Shown here piece by piece: positions 1 to 12,253 of a stretch of 64,000 nt of DNA. Position 1 is the stretch's first letter, and every line of letters begins with the position of its first letter. The DNA lies in NCBI RefSeq assembly GCF_000753795.1, contig NZ_JPEO01000003.1:372001-436000 (forward strand), written 5' to 3'. Position numbers and translations under genes: made by a program. Source of the DNA: Shewanella mangrovi (GTDB lineage Bacteria; Pseudomonadota; Gammaproteobacteria; Enterobacterales; Shewanellaceae). The notes under the pieces were generated by a model. That model was not told the DNA's origin, did not search any database, and saw only the letters and a program-made list of their open reading frames with translations.

Positions 1-681
1 ATCATCCGCTAACACATCTAACAATGCTTTATCGTTATCACCACCAATTGGCGTATCTACAGAGGTGATCTTCTCGTTCAGTTTCAACATGCGACTGACA
101 TCAGCACTTGGCAGATCTAGCTTTTCAGCAATCTCTTCCGCTGTTGGTTCATGATCCAATTTTTGCGCTAATTCACGTGCGGTACGCAGATAGACGTTGA
201 GCTCTTTCACCACGTGAATTGGTAAACGGATAGTGCGAGTCTGATTCATTATGGCGCGCTCGATGGTTTGGCGAATCCACCAAGTCGCATAGGTAGAGAA
301 GCGGAAGCCACGTTCTGGGTCGAACTTTTCCACGGCGCGTATAAGGCCTAAATTACCTTCTTCAATTAAATCGAGCAGTGCTAAGCCACGGTTATTGTAA
401 CGGCGGGCTATTTTGACCACTAAACGTAGGTTACTTTCAATCATGCGATTACGTGACTTGTCACAGCCCCGAAGCGCTTTGCGGGAGAAATAGACTTCCT
501 CTTCTGCTGTTAGCAGTGGCGAAAAACCAATTTCGCTGAGGTATAACTGAGTTGCATCGAGGTTCTTTTGCAGATCGTCTTGAACAATTTCGGCCAACGC
601 ATCGCTTTGCACGGCCTCCACTTCATTGACAGACAAATCTTGTAATTCTTTATAAGAAGCATTGGTATTATTGCGGCTCAT
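1..681 (-). CDS. rpoS: RNA polymerase sigma factor RpoS, C-terminus cut off by window edge
   Basis: General-stress and stationary-phase sigma factor. The visible 227 codons start at the ATG complementary to 679-681 and run off the left edge. The translation shows a short variable N-terminus (MSRNNTNAS), then region 1.2 ([20 protein letters not shown]), region 2 ([34 protein letters not shown]) and most of region 3. It is nearly identical to enterobacterial RpoS across regions 2-3, while the acidic N-terminal stretch is shorter than in E. coli. Regions 3.2-4 lie outside the window. It sits directly downstream of nlpD on the same strand; in other gammaproteobacteria a main rpoS promoter lies inside nlpD. 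Confidence 0.97.
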   Translation of the reverse strand, partial: MSRNNTNASYKELQDLSVNEVEAVQSDALAEIVQDDLQKNLDATQLYLSEIGFSPLLTAEEEVYFSRKALRGCDKSRNRMIESNLRLVVKIARRYNNRGLALLDLIEEGNLGLIRAVEKFDPERGFRFSTYATWWIRQTIERAIMNQTRTIRLPIHVVKELNVYLRTARELAQKLDHEPTAEEIAEKLDLPSADVSRMLKLNEKITSVDTPIGGDNDKALLDVLADD

Positions 682-755
682 GATGTGCTCTCCCGAAATA
701 GAAAAAGACAACCTACATTTTGTTTATCCTCCAATGCCAAAATGGCGCCAAACAA

Positions 756-1718
756 TCATCGTTTGGGTAAATAAGAAAGTGGGTTTACAGACTTACCAAG
801 ATATCTGATTTCAAAATGTAGCATCACTTGGTTGGTGCCTGAGCTTCCCATTAGGGCAACTGTTTGCCCCGCGGACACTTGCTGTTTTTCTTTCACCAAA
901 ATCTTATCGGCGTGGGCATAAGCACTTAAGTAATCGTCGCTATGCTTGATAATGACGAGGTTCCCGTATCCTCGCAGAGCACTACCTGCATATACAACAC
1001 GACCATCAGCTGCGGTTTTTATAATATCGCCACGATTGCCAGCGATTTTGATTCCTTTATTCCCTTGTTCACTATTGGAAAATGTTCCAATCAGCCGTCC
1101 GTTGGCTGGCCATATCCAGCGGCTTACTTTGCTGGGCAAAATTTGCTCGCTTTTGTGGATAACTGAGTTAACAACTTGTTTACCAGTCGTTACAGCGTAC
1201 GAATTATTGTGACCGGAATCAAGCTTTTTTTGCTCACTATTCGGCGGTTTACGACTAATGGATACCTCTTTTTTATCCTCTTGTTTTTTAACAATTTTAG
1301 TCTTTTTTACTTTAGCATTATGACTGGAGTTTTTACTCGATTTTTGGGTAACTGTTCGCGTTTTAGGTTTAATAGCTACCAAACGTAATACTTGACCAGG
1401 ATAAATCGTAAAGTCACTGTCGAGCTTATTGAGTCGAGCAATAACGCGGAAATCTTTGTCTGCTCCCCAGGCGATAGAATAAAGCGTGTCACCGGTTTTA
1501 ACCTTATAAGTGGCACTATCAATAGAACCTTTTTCAAAGCGTGGAAAACGAGTTTGGTGCAGCGAATACACAGGGGCGGGTTTAGTGGCTTGGAAACTAC
1601 AACCAATAATGCTGAACTGCGAAAGAAATAGCATGAACAGCAAGACAAGCTGGTGTCTGCTGCAAAAATGGTAAGGTAACGTCTTTATCCCTAAATTGAT
1701 GAGCACTCCATTCCCCAT
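756..1718 (-). CDS. nlpD: Murein hydrolase activator NlpD (LysM + degenerate LytM lipoprotein)
   Basis: Outer-membrane lipoprotein that activates the septal amidase AmiC during cell separation. The 320-residue product has a hydrophobic leader ending in a lipobox (SIIGC, Cys40), a LysM peptidoglycan-binding domain (about residues 70-115, YKVKTGDTLYSIAWG), a Lys/Ser-rich linker, and a C-terminal M23/LytM domain (about 215-318). In that domain the metal-binding HxxxD is replaced (GNKGIKIAG), while later histidines (YAHAD, LHFEIR) remain. This is the expected picture for a non-catalytic activator. It lies between pcm (10-nt gap) and rpoS. The ATG at 1718 is used; a GTG four codons later is possible. 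Confidence 0.95.
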   Translation of the reverse strand: MGNGVLINLGIKTLPYHFCSRHQLVLLFMLFLSQFSIIGCSFQATKPAPVYSLHQTRFPRFEKGSIDSATYKVKTGDTLYSIAWGADKDFRVIARLNKLDSDFTIYPGQVLRLVAIKPKTRTVTQKSSKNSSHNAKVKKTKIVKKQEDKKEVSISRKPPNSEQKKLDSGHNNSYAVTTGKQVVNSVIHKSEQILPSKVSRWIWPANGRLIGTFSNSEQGNKGIKIAGNRGDIIKTAADGRVVYAGSALRGYGNLVIIKHSDDYLSAYAHADKILVKEKQQVSAGQTVALMGSSGTNQVMLHFEIRYLGKSVNPLSYLPKR

Positions 1719-1728
1719 TTAATGCCAT

Positions 1729-2367
1729 TCAGGCTAAATCACCATTTATCAAAGGTACAAACTTTACTGCTTCAATTACTGTGGATGAATACTGTTCACC
1801 ATGGCGTTGGACTTTTAGTAACTGTTGGCTGTCATCGCCGACCGGAATAATCAATACCCCGTTGTCATTTAACTGCTGTAATAAGGCGTTAGGGATCTCA
1901 CTGGCCGCAGCCGTAACAATAATGGCATCAAAAGGAGCACGATTCGCCCAGCCCTTCCAACCATCGCCATATTTAAATGACACATTGTGAAGATCGAGCC
2001 TTTTTAGCCGTTGCCGAGCTTGGATCTGCAGACTTTTAATACGTTCGACGGTACATAACTGCGGCACTAACTGTGCCAAAATAGCCGCTTGATAGCCTGA
2101 ACCAGTGCCGATTTCCAGTACCTGCGTTGGCCGGTGAGCCAACACTAACTCTGTCATGCGCGCAACAATATAGGGCTGAGAAATGGTTTGCCCTGAGCCG
2201 ATTGGTAGCGCTGTATTTTCATAAGCCTTGTGGGTAAGCGCACCATCGAGAAACAGCTCTCGCGGTGTCTGCGCGATGACGCGCAACACATCTGGATCCG
2301 TAATACCTGATTGAGCTAAACGCTGCGATAGCTGTATCGCCGCCGAAGCAGACGCCATGCGACTCAT
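1729..2367 (-). CDS. pcm: Protein-L-isoaspartate O-methyltransferase
   Basis: Transfers a methyl group from SAM to L-isoaspartyl residues of damaged proteins, starting their repair in the cytoplasm. The product is 212 residues, usual for the family. SAM-binding motif I ([11 protein letters not shown]) is at residues 83-93, preceded by the PCMT signature [15 protein letters not shown] (57-71); [13 protein letters not shown] follows. The start ATG overlaps the surE stop by 4 nt, so the two are probably translationally coupled, as is usual in the surE-pcm-nlpD-rpoS stress cluster. An alternative start at Met4 cannot be excluded. Confidence 0.96.
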   Translation of the reverse strand: MSRMASASAAIQLSQRLAQSGITDPDVLRVIAQTPRELFLDGALTHKAYENTALPIGSGQTISQPYIVARMTELVLAHRPTQVLEIGTGSGYQAAILAQLVPQLCTVERIKSLQIQARQRLKRLDLHNVSFKYGDGWKGWANRAPFDAIIVTAAASEIPNALLQQLNDNGVLIIPVGDDSQQLLKVQRHGEQYSSTVIEAVKFVPLINGDLA

Positions 2368-3110
2368 AGAATATCAATCCATTCCTTTAGCTTAGACAAC
2401 TGCTTGTAGGCAGTTAAATCAACCGTTAATGGGGTTATCGACACATAACCATTTGCAACAGCATGGAAATCTGTATCTTCACCTACATCGAGTTCGGGAC
2501 CAACAGGCCCCAGCCAATATATGTCCCGTCCGTGCGGATCTTGAGTTTTGATCATATCTTCCGCTTTATGCCGCGTCCCAAGCCGGGTTACTTTTACCCC
2601 TTTGATATGATCAAGTGGCAAATCTGGCACATTGATATTCAATATCTGATCGGCATCTAAGGGGTGACGTAGCAATCCTTCCACCACTTTAACAACATAT
2701 GCCGCTGCAGTTCCGTAATGAACGAGTTCACGTCCGGCCAACGACACTGCAATGGCGGGCAACCCCAAAAAGCGCCCTTCCATCGCGGCCGCAACCGTAC
2801 CAGAATACAAAGTATCATCGCCAAGGTTAGCACCAGCATTGATGCCAGAGACCACTAAATCGGGCTCTTGGGTACATAACTGCCGAATAGCAAGATGTAC
2901 GCAGTCAGTTGGCGTGCCGTTCACAGAGATATAACCGTTATCTAACTTATTAATCCTTAAAGGATTAGTCAAGGTTAACGAGTTACTAGCGCCGGAACAA
3001 TTGCGATCAGGAGCGACGGTCAAGGTGTCGCCCATGCGGCTTAATGCTTCGGTCAACACTTTAATCCCCGGCGCATTAACTCCGTCATCATTACTGATCA
3101 AAATATTCAT
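2364..3110 (-). CDS. surE: 5'/3'-nucleotidase SurE
   Basis: Metal-dependent nucleoside monophosphatase and exopolyphosphatase for stationary-phase survival. The conserved N-terminus [16 protein letters not shown] contains the metal-binding Asp8-Asp9. I use the ATG at 3110 (248 residues); the open frame extends 12 codons upstream to 3146, but that part overlaps the end of truD and is not conserved. Other signatures are [14 protein letters not shown] and [23 protein letters not shown]. It starts 5 nt after the truD stop and overlaps pcm by 4 nt. Confidence 0.96.
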   Translation of the reverse strand: MNILISNDDGVNAPGIKVLTEALSRMGDTLTVAPDRNCSGASNSLTLTNPLRINKLDNGYISVNGTPTDCVHLAIRQLCTQEPDLVVSGINAGANLGDDTLYSGTVAAAMEGRFLGLPAIAVSLAGRELVHYGTAAAYVVKVVEGLLRHPLDADQILNINVPDLPLDHIKGVKVTRLGTRHKAEDMIKTQDPHGRDIYWLGPVGPELDVGEDTDFHAVANGYVSITPLTVDLTAYKQLSKLKEWIDIL

Positions 3111-3115
3111 CGAAC

Positions 3116-4186
3116 TTATTCCTGTTGTTCCTTGCTCGCGAGCCATTGCTGACGGCGCACTTCTGCCATATCTTGATATTGCACTAATTCACGTAAAACC
3201 GAGGTCGCAAATGCCCCAGCGGGTAAAATAAAATCGAGCACTAACGTCGTGTCATCGACTTGCTGCCAATGAAACTGCTCAGCTTGCAAGAGTAACGGTC
3301 GGCGTTCCTGCTTTAAACCAAACTTGGCCAAACCGACTAACTCACTCTCAAATGCCGCAGCGGCTCCAGTTTCAAACTGTGCTGCGGCTCCGTTAGCGCC
3401 CAGTTCGCCTTCACCCCATAGTGGCGCAGACAGTTGAATATCAGCGGTTTTTAAACGTTCGAGCAAGGTGTCATCCCAATGTTCGACTGTGAAAAAACTG
3501 CGCGAGCCTGAGAGCATCACACAATCACCGTCAAGTGGTGCCAACTGGTGCTTGTCGAGTCTTGCCGAGACCAGCTGATTAAAAACAAGCGACCGAGCCG
3601 CCGACAGGTACATCGACTTCTGGTTACTGTTTTTCACCTTTTTGCCAGCAAACATGTCGCGCGCTTTTTGTATATTGGCGCCATTATGACCAAAGCGCTG
3701 CTCGCCAAAATAGTTAGGGACCCCTACTTGTTGCACCTGTTCTAAACGCGCGAGTAATGCGTCTATTGCCGACACATTACGCAAGGTTAACTTGAAACGG
3801 TTACCAGATAACGCACCAATTCGTAACTTCTTATTATGGCGAGTCGCTTCAAGGACGGTCAGCAACTCACCATTAAGGTGTTGCCACTCGGGCGTTTCTT
3901 TCCCAGGAATACGCACACAAAACCACTGTTCGGTAATGGCGTTTTTATCTTTTTGTCCGGCGTAACTGACATCACGCGGATGCACCTTGGCAAATTTAGA
4001 TAGGCGCTCCGCGACTTCAGTCGTGTTTAAACCATTTTTTTGGATATACAGTAGATGATGTTCACCTTCACCGGTCATGGTAAAAGGTAAAATTTCCTGC
4101 ACGATAAAGTCAGCGTTATCACTGCGTATGTCCGCGGTAATTGTTGGCTGACCATGCAAATAAGTTAAAGACGTTAGCATATCCAC
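3116..4186 (-). CDS. truD: tRNA pseudouridine(13) synthase TruD
   Basis: Isomerises uridine 13 of tRNA-Glu to pseudouridine. The 356-residue product has the TruD family motif AGQKDKNA with the catalytic aspartate at residue 80, then [14 protein letters not shown] and the insertion TRUD domain. The start is probably GTG at 4186 (GTG GAT ATG), with ATG two codons later as the alternative. It lies between ispF (4-nt gap) and surE in one compact minus-strand operon. Confidence 0.96.
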   Translation of the reverse strand: MDMLTSLTYLHGQPTITADIRSDNADFIVQEILPFTMTGEGEHHLLYIQKNGLNTTEVAERLSKFAKVHPRDVSYAGQKDKNAITEQWFCVRIPGKETPEWQHLNGELLTVLEATRHNKKLRIGALSGNRFKLTLRNVSAIDALLARLEQVQQVGVPNYFGEQRFGHNGANIQKARDMFAGKKVKNSNQKSMYLSAARSLVFNQLVSARLDKHQLAPLDGDCVMLSGSRSFFTVEHWDDTLLERLKTADIQLSAPLWGEGELGANGAAAQFETGAAAAFESELVGLAKFGLKQERRPLLLQAEQFHWQQVDDTTLVLDFILPAGAFATSVLRELVQYQDMAEVRRQQWLASKEQQE

Positions 4187-4190
4187 AGCG

Positions 4191-4670
4191 TTATTTTCCT
4201 TGCATCAGCACCACAGCTTCTACTGCGATACCTTCTTTACGGCCAGTAAAGCCTAATTTTTCGGTAGTCGTGGCTTTGACATTAACAGCATCAATTTCCA
4301 CTTGTAAATCTTGCGCCAGTACGGCGCGAATCGCTTCAATATGCGGCAACATTTTGGGGGCTTGTGCAATTACAGTGACATCCAGATTACCCACCTCAAA
4401 GCCTTTATTCTGTGCCAACGAAAGACAGTGGCGTAACAGCACCCGACTGTCAGCACCAGCAAACTCTTCATCGGTATCAGGGAAATGTTTACCAATATCA
4501 CCGAGGGCAACGGCGCCTAAAATAGCATCAGAAATGGCATGTAACACTACATCACCGTCGGAGTGAGCGATCAAGCCACATTCATAAGGCACTTCAACAC
4601 CACCTAACATCAGCGGCTTATTGCCACCAAACTTATGCACATCGAAGCCATGGCCAATACGTATTGTCAT
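4191..4670 (-). CDS. ispF: 2-C-methyl-D-erythritol 2,4-cyclodiphosphate synthase
   Basis: Fifth step of the MEP isoprenoid pathway: cyclises CDP-methylerythritol 2-phosphate to methylerythritol cyclodiphosphate with release of CMP. The product is 159 residues, the normal length. Zinc ligands Asp10 and His12 ([10 protein letters not shown]) and His44 ([14 protein letters not shown]) are visible, and the C-terminal family motif [19 protein letters not shown] is intact. It starts 15 nt after the ispD stop; dxs and ispA of the same pathway lie at about 29-31.7 kb. Confidence 0.97.
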   Translation of the reverse strand: MTIRIGHGFDVHKFGGNKPLMLGGVEVPYECGLIAHSDGDVVLHAISDAILGAVALGDIGKHFPDTDEEFAGADSRVLLRHCLSLAQNKGFEVGNLDVTVIAQAPKMLPHIEAIRAVLAQDLQVEIDAVNVKATTTEKLGFTGRKEGIAVEAVVLMQGK

Positions 4671-4685
4671 CGTATAAATTCCCGA

Positions 4686-5408
4686 TTAGTTGATACTGCG
4701 GTGATGCGCGAGATAGAGCGCTGCCAACGGCAAATCGTCAGGATGGGTCACCTTGATATTATCTGCACGTCCGGAAACTAAGCCAGGTGCGACACCAGCC
4801 CATTCCATTGCTGATGCTTCATCAGTCACATTAACGCCCGCTTGCACCGCTTGTTCAAGCGCCGGCAATAATGTTGCAGTTGGAAAAAATTGTGGTGTGA
4901 GCGCATGCCATAACGCATCTCGCGGAACGGTAGTGTCGATACACCCATCTTTACGCGCACGCTTCATGGTATCGCGTACTGGCGCCGCTAAAATGGCGCC
5001 TTGTGGGTATTGCTCGCGACTTGCCAGCAATTTATCGATATCGGCGTGCGTCAAACACGGCCTAGCAGCATCATGTACTAACGCCCAGCTAACGGCGTCA
5101 TCGATCTGCTTAAGCGCTGCGATAACAGAATCAACCCGCTCAGCGCCACCAATAACCTGATGTAACTTAGGATGCTGCGCTTGCGGTAACTGCGCAAAAA
5201 ATTGATCATCGGCATTCAGCGCCACAAACACTTCGTCTATCGCGGGATGAGACAATAAGACATCCAAAGTGACAGCCAAAATACAACTGTCTGCCAAGGG
5301 TAAATATTGTTTCGGACATTCGGCTTTCATACGACTGCCGATACCTGCAGCGGGGACTACCGCTATGACCTTTGGCTGCAAAGGCTTAAATGAAGATTGA
5401 TGACTCAT
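4686..5408 (-). CDS. ispD: 2-C-methyl-D-erythritol 4-phosphate cytidylyltransferase
   Basis: Third step of the MEP pathway: couples MEP with CTP to give CDP-methylerythritol. The 240-residue product has the nucleotide-binding PAAGIGSRM loop (residues 19-27, followed by CPKQYLPL), HDAARPCL, and TDEASAMEW near the C-terminus, all typical of IspD. It carries about 12 extra residues before the conserved core compared with E. coli. It lies between ftsB (30 nt) and ispF (15 nt). Confidence 0.97.
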   Translation of the reverse strand: MSHQSSFKPLQPKVIAVVPAAGIGSRMKAECPKQYLPLADSCILAVTLDVLLSHPAIDEVFVALNADDQFFAQLPQAQHPKLHQVIGGAERVDSVIAALKQIDDAVSWALVHDAARPCLTHADIDKLLASREQYPQGAILAAPVRDTMKRARKDGCIDTTVPRDALWHALTPQFFPTATLLPALEQAVQAGVNVTDEASAMEWAGVAPGLVSGRADNIKVTHPDDLPLAALYLAHHRSIN

Positions 5409-5438
5409 GGTAATGAGGAGGTCGTCTCTATTATTGGC

Positions 5439-5738
5439 TTAATTGGTGTTGGTCATTGAGCGTTGTTCTCCACCCACAACGCGATAAAAGGTCTCGCCCT
5501 TTTTAATCAGTCCAAGTTCGTTACGGGCGCGCTCTTCAATCGCTTCGGTACCACTGCGTAGATCTGTAATTTCAGCTTTTAACGCGTTATTACGCTGCTG
5601 TAGCTCAGCATTACTATTCGTTTGAGCGGCGATCTGATGTTCGAGCTGGAAATACTCCGTTAGGCTGTTATCACCAATCCATAAGCGGTGTTGTAACACG
5701 GCTAATAAAACAATCCCCAGTAGTAGCAAACGTTTCAT
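5439..5738 (-). CDS. ftsB: Cell division protein FtsB
   Basis: Bitopic divisome protein that forms the FtsQLB complex and helps trigger septal peptidoglycan synthesis. The 99-residue product starts with a single membrane segment (about residues 3-19, LLLLGIVLLAVLQHRLW), followed by a periplasmic coiled coil (about 25-72) and the conserved EERARNELGLIKKGETFYRVV. It is the first gene of the ftsB-ispD-ispF-truD-surE-pcm run; a strong terminator separates it from eno upstream. Confidence 0.95.
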   Translation of the reverse strand: MKRLLLLGIVLLAVLQHRLWIGDNSLTEYFQLEHQIAAQTNSNAELQQRNNALKAEITDLRSGTEAIEERARNELGLIKKGETFYRVVGGEQRSMTNTN

Positions 5739-5786
5739 GATGTTAGATCCAACCGTCAGAGTGTTAGCGACCAGCGAATATTACAA

Positions 5787-5818
5787 CAAAAAAGGCCGCC
5801 TGTTGGCGGCCTTTTTCT
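5787..5818 (-). terminator. Rho-independent terminator of eno
   Basis: Perfect 7-bp GC stem GGCCGCC (5794-5800) and GGCGGCC (5805-5811) with a tgtt loop. An A-run before it gives the U-tract on the minus strand, and T's follow on the plus strand, so it can act in both directions. Confidence 0.9.
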
Positions 5819-5831
5819 AAATCAGCGAAAA

Positions 5832-7145
<1,314 letters not shown>

Positions 7146-7159
7146 TTAAAGTTTGAAAG

Positions 7160-7197
7160 AAAAACCCATACCCATGTACCGCTTTTACATGGGTATT
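7160..7197 (-). promoter_or_regulatory. Terminator-like hairpin in the eno leader
   Basis: An 11-bp perfect inverted repeat, ATACCCATGTA (7168-7178) with TACATGGGTAT (7186-7196), lies between the predicted eno promoter and the eno start. Read on the minus strand the stem is followed by GGGTTTTTC, so it looks like an intrinsic terminator or attenuator in the 5' untranslated region. It could end a short leader RNA of about 60 nt or regulate eno read-through. Confidence 0.5.
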
Positions 7198-7228
7198 GGC
7201 ATTTCAGCCCGCCTCACTCTCAGGTGTT

Positions 7229-7234
7229 ATTATA
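7229..7234 (-). promoter_or_regulatory. Candidate sigma-70 -10 element for eno
   Basis: Minus-strand TATAAT (complement of ATTATA at 7229-7234), a perfect -10 hexamer about 100 nt upstream of the eno ATG. The -35 region is poor (TTCCGC at 18 nt spacing). Confidence 0.5.
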
Positions 7235-7274
7235 TGATAATATCTTTCCTAGGCGGAATTACACCCCTTTTGAT

Positions 7275-7305
7275 AAAAAAGCCGGAGCTGCTTCGCAGTC
7301 CGGCT
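7275..7305 (-). terminator. Rho-independent terminator of pyrG
   Basis: Stem AGCCGGA (7280-7286) with TCCGGCT (7299-7305); the A-run 7275-7280 is the U-tract on the minus strand. It lies just after the pyrG stop. Confidence 0.85.
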
Positions 7306-7314
7306 TTCGTTATC

Positions 7315-9036
<1,722 letters not shown>

Positions 9037-9089
9037 TTACCAAACAGCAATCCGCACAAATAGCACAGATTCGACCTGTATTTATTCGG

Positions 9090-9896
9090 TTACTTTGACT
9101 CAGTTTGCTTAACTTGTTGCCAAAACGCTTCTAGGCTTTCGAGTGTGTGTTCTTCAAACGCTTTTCCCGAAGCCACAACACGCTGCTCAACCCCTTGAAA
9201 ACGCCGTTCAAATTTACGATTTGCTGTTTGCAATGCATCTTCTGGATTAACGCCAAGATGCCGAGCGAGATTGGCTACAGCGAAGAGCAGATCACCTACT
9301 TCTTCTTTCAACGCTGCAGACGCAGGCGCATCAGGCGCAACTTCTGCCAGCACCTCCGCAATTTCTTCCTGCACTTTATCGACCACAGGAGCCAACTCAT
9401 GCCAGTCAAATCCCACACGCGCTACGCGCTTTTGAATTTTGACCGCGCGCGAAAGTGACGGTAATGCTTTGGGGATATCGTCAAGGATGGAGGTTTGCGC
9501 CCTCGCTTGTCGCTCGGTCGCTTTTTGTCGTTCCCAGTTTTCTTTGAGTTGTTGCTCAGACAATTGCCGCTCGGACTGCTCACCAAACACATGAGGATGA
9601 CGAGTAATCAGTTTATGGCAAATGCGATTGACCACATCATCAAAATCAAACTGATTTTGCTCACGACCAAGTTCGGCATAAAACACCACTTGAAACAGCA
9701 GGTCTCCGAGCTCTGAAGGTAACGCTTGCCAGTCTTCATTGGCGATGGCATCAGCGACTTCATACGCTTCCTCGAGCGTAAATGGCACGATTGAAGCAAA
9801 AGTCTGCTGTTGATCCCACGGACAGCCCTGCTCTGGGTGGCGTAGCTGCGTCATAATACGCAGCAGATCCACCATTTGGTATTGCTTATCAGTCAT
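9090..9896 (-). CDS. mazG: Nucleoside triphosphate pyrophosphohydrolase MazG
   Basis: Hydrolyses (d)NTPs to monophosphates and pyrophosphate; in E. coli it also limits (p)ppGpp accumulation. The 268-residue product contains two MazG-type domains, the first with LRHPEQGCPWDQQQTFASI and EELGDLL-like metal sites (SELGDLLFQVVFYAELGRE), the second with EEVGDLLFAVANLARHLG. The ATG at 9896 is preferred over an in-frame TTG one codon earlier. It follows relA by 13 nt, so the (p)ppGpp synthetase and its modulator are probably co-transcribed. Confidence 0.95.
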   Translation of the reverse strand: MTDKQYQMVDLLRIMTQLRHPEQGCPWDQQQTFASIVPFTLEEAYEVADAIANEDWQALPSELGDLLFQVVFYAELGREQNQFDFDDVVNRICHKLITRHPHVFGEQSERQLSEQQLKENWERQKATERQARAQTSILDDIPKALPSLSRAVKIQKRVARVGFDWHELAPVVDKVQEEIAEVLAEVAPDAPASAALKEEVGDLLFAVANLARHLGVNPEDALQTANRKFERRFQGVEQRVVASGKAFEEHTLESLEAFWQQVKQTESK

Positions 9897-9909
9897 CAAT
9901 ACCCCGTGA

Positions 9910-12123
9910 TTACAAGCGACGCGCTTCGACTACGCCATCCACCTGATTTAACTTGGAGATAACGCGTGACAAGCCTTCGACGTTGTACATTTCCATTTCC
10001 AGCTCTATGGTCGCCGTTTGGTTTTTCACATCAGAAGAGGTGTTCATCGCCAACACGTTAGATTTCTCCGCCGCCAGCACCGAGGTCAAATCACGTAGTA
10101 AACCGGTGCGGTCATTTGCCAGAACGCGCAAACGCACTTTATAGCCACCGGAGTAGTTTTCGCCCCAGACAACATCCACCACCCGCTCAGGGTGAGCCCG
10201 CATCAGCTCTTTGACTTGCTCGCAGTCGGCACGATGTACTGAGATACCGCGCCCTTTAGTAATAAAACCAAAGATTTCATCACCGGGAACTGGCTGGCAG
10301 CAATTGGCCAGATGACTCATCAGGTTACCGACACCATTCACTTCAATGCGATCTTTGTTGGCGTTACTTGGCTTTTGATTACCTTTTTTCACCAGCTCAT
10401 CAATGGCGTCGTTTTCGTCAGGTTCAACGTGCCGTAATTTGCTTTGAACGAAGTTCACCACTTGGTTCAAACGCACGTCGCCACCGCCAATGGCGGCGAG
10501 TAGATCGTCCATTGAACCCACGTTGAATTTATCTACGGCGATGCTGGCATCTTTGATATTGAGGCCAATGCGAGACAGTTCGGCATCAAGCATCTCACGT
10601 CCGGCAATCAAGTTCTTATCGCGATCTTGCTGCTTAAGCCAGTGCTGGATCTTGCTACGAGCGCGTGAGGTTTTGATATAGCCCATATTAGGGTTGAGCC
10701 AATCGCGTTTTGGATTTGGGGTTTTGGAGGTGATGATCTCAATCCGCTCACCGGTTTGTACCTGATAAGTAAACGGCACAATGCGGCCATCCACTTTGGC
10801 ACCGATACAACGGTGTCCCACTTGCGAATGAATGTAGTAGGCAAAATCCAAAACAGTGGACCCCATTGGCAAGTCGACCACTTCGCCGCTAGGGGTAAAC
10901 ACATAGACGCGGTCTTCAAATACCTGACTGCGGATTTCTTCCACCAAGTTGCCACTTTCGGCCACATCTTCCTGCCATTGCAGAATTTTACGCAGCCAAT
11001 TGATCTTTTCTTCATAGCCCGTTTGTTTGCCGCTGGCATGTCCCTCTTTATATTTCCAGTGGGCAGCGACACCAAGCTCCGCATCTTCATGCATTTGTTG
11101 CGTACGGATCTGAATTTCAACCGTTTTCCCCTGCGGGCCAACAACGACCGTATGAATAGACTGATAGCCGTTAGGTTTAGGGTTGGCAATGTAGTCGTCA
11201 AATTCACGTGGAATATGGTGCCACATAGTGTGCACCACCCCGAGCGCGCCGTAGCAATCTTGCAAACGGTCGGTGACGATACGTACCGCACGAACATCAA
11301 ACAGCTCATCAAACTTCAGCTGTTTGCCACGCATTTTGCGCCAAATTGAATAAATATGTTTGGGACGCCCGTACACCTTGGCGCGAATATGTTCATCATC
11401 CAATCGCTGTTGCAACTGGCCGACGAAATTATCGATGTAAGTTTCGCGATCAAGACGCTTGCCATCTAATTGATGGGCGATGTCTTTATAGGTGTCTGGG
11501 TGTAGATAACGGAAGGCAATATCTTCCAGTTCCCATTTTAATTGACCAATACCAAGCCGGTTAGCTAAAGGAGCGTAAACATCGGAGATTTCCCGCGCCA
11601 ACAATACTCGGGTTTCTTCATCGGCATTTTTCACTGCACGCAACAAAAATACCCGTTCAGCCAGTTTGATCACCACTGCTCGTACGTCTTCCACCATCGC
11701 CAGCAACATCTTACGGATCTTGTCGATTTGCGGTTCAGCTTCGTCACGGCTTTCGTAATTGACCTTCAACGAGCCGATGGCTTCCATAGTTTTAGCGCTA
11801 TGCACTAAGGTGGCCAATGACTTGCCATAATCTTCTTCAATGGAGGCTTCGTCGATAACGCCAGCATCAAGGTAGACGAAAATCAGCGCAGCTAACATGG
11901 TGTCGATATCCATATTGAGCGGCGACAGAATTTCAATCATTTCACGGGCTTTCGCTTGCAACTGAGCTTGGGTAAGTTTGCACTTACCTAAAGGGAGCGA
12001 ATCCATGCGTTGAAATAGCGCCTTCAGTTTGCTTGCGTCTTCTTCCTGCGACATGTGGCGGCAAACCCACTCGTCCAGATTAAAATCAGCGTCCTGAAAG
12101 TGTGCTTCTCGAACAGATACCAT
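9910..12123 (-). CDS. relA: GTP diphosphokinase RelA
   Basis: Ribosome-associated stringent-response synthetase that makes (p)ppGpp from ATP and GTP/GDP when uncharged tRNA accumulates. The 737-residue product has a degenerate N-terminal hydrolase domain (no HD pair; FVYLDAGVID), the synthetase domain (GRPKHIYSIWRKM, EFDDYIANPKPNGYQSIHT), a TGS domain (VYVFTPSGEVVDLPMGSTVLDFAY), a Cys-rich stretch with NCCQPVPGDEI, and a C-terminal ACT domain. Loss of the hydrolase residues and the EFDD motif identify RelA rather than SpoT. The start at 12123 has an AAGGGA ribosome-binding site. Confidence 0.97.
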   Translation of the reverse strand: MVSVREAHFQDADFNLDEWVCRHMSQEEDASKLKALFQRMDSLPLGKCKLTQAQLQAKAREMIEILSPLNMDIDTMLAALIFVYLDAGVIDEASIEEDYGKSLATLVHSAKTMEAIGSLKVNYESRDEAEPQIDKIRKMLLAMVEDVRAVVIKLAERVFLLRAVKNADEETRVLLAREISDVYAPLANRLGIGQLKWELEDIAFRYLHPDTYKDIAHQLDGKRLDRETYIDNFVGQLQQRLDDEHIRAKVYGRPKHIYSIWRKMRGKQLKFDELFDVRAVRIVTDRLQDCYGALGVVHTMWHHIPREFDDYIANPKPNGYQSIHTVVVGPQGKTVEIQIRTQQMHEDAELGVAAHWKYKEGHASGKQTGYEEKINWLRKILQWQEDVAESGNLVEEIRSQVFEDRVYVFTPSGEVVDLPMGSTVLDFAYYIHSQVGHRCIGAKVDGRIVPFTYQVQTGERIEIITSKTPNPKRDWLNPNMGYIKTSRARSKIQHWLKQQDRDKNLIAGREMLDAELSRIGLNIKDASIAVDKFNVGSMDDLLAAIGGGDVRLNQVVNFVQSKLRHVEPDENDAIDELVKKGNQKPSNANKDRIEVNGVGNLMSHLANCCQPVPGDEIFGFITKGRGISVHRADCEQVKELMRAHPERVVDVVWGENYSGGYKVRLRVLANDRTGLLRDLTSVLAAEKSNVLAMNTSSDVKNQTATIELEMEMYNVEGLSRVISKLNQVDGVVEARRL

Positions 12124-12253
12124 GGTTTCATCCCTTAAATGAGCCAGTAATGTGGCACAGAAGACTCTATCTTCTGTATTGTGCCGAGGAAGTCAAATCC
12201 TCAAGCTGGTTTTTCTAATGACTTTTTTGTGGCGTTAACATTGCTTGTCAGCA

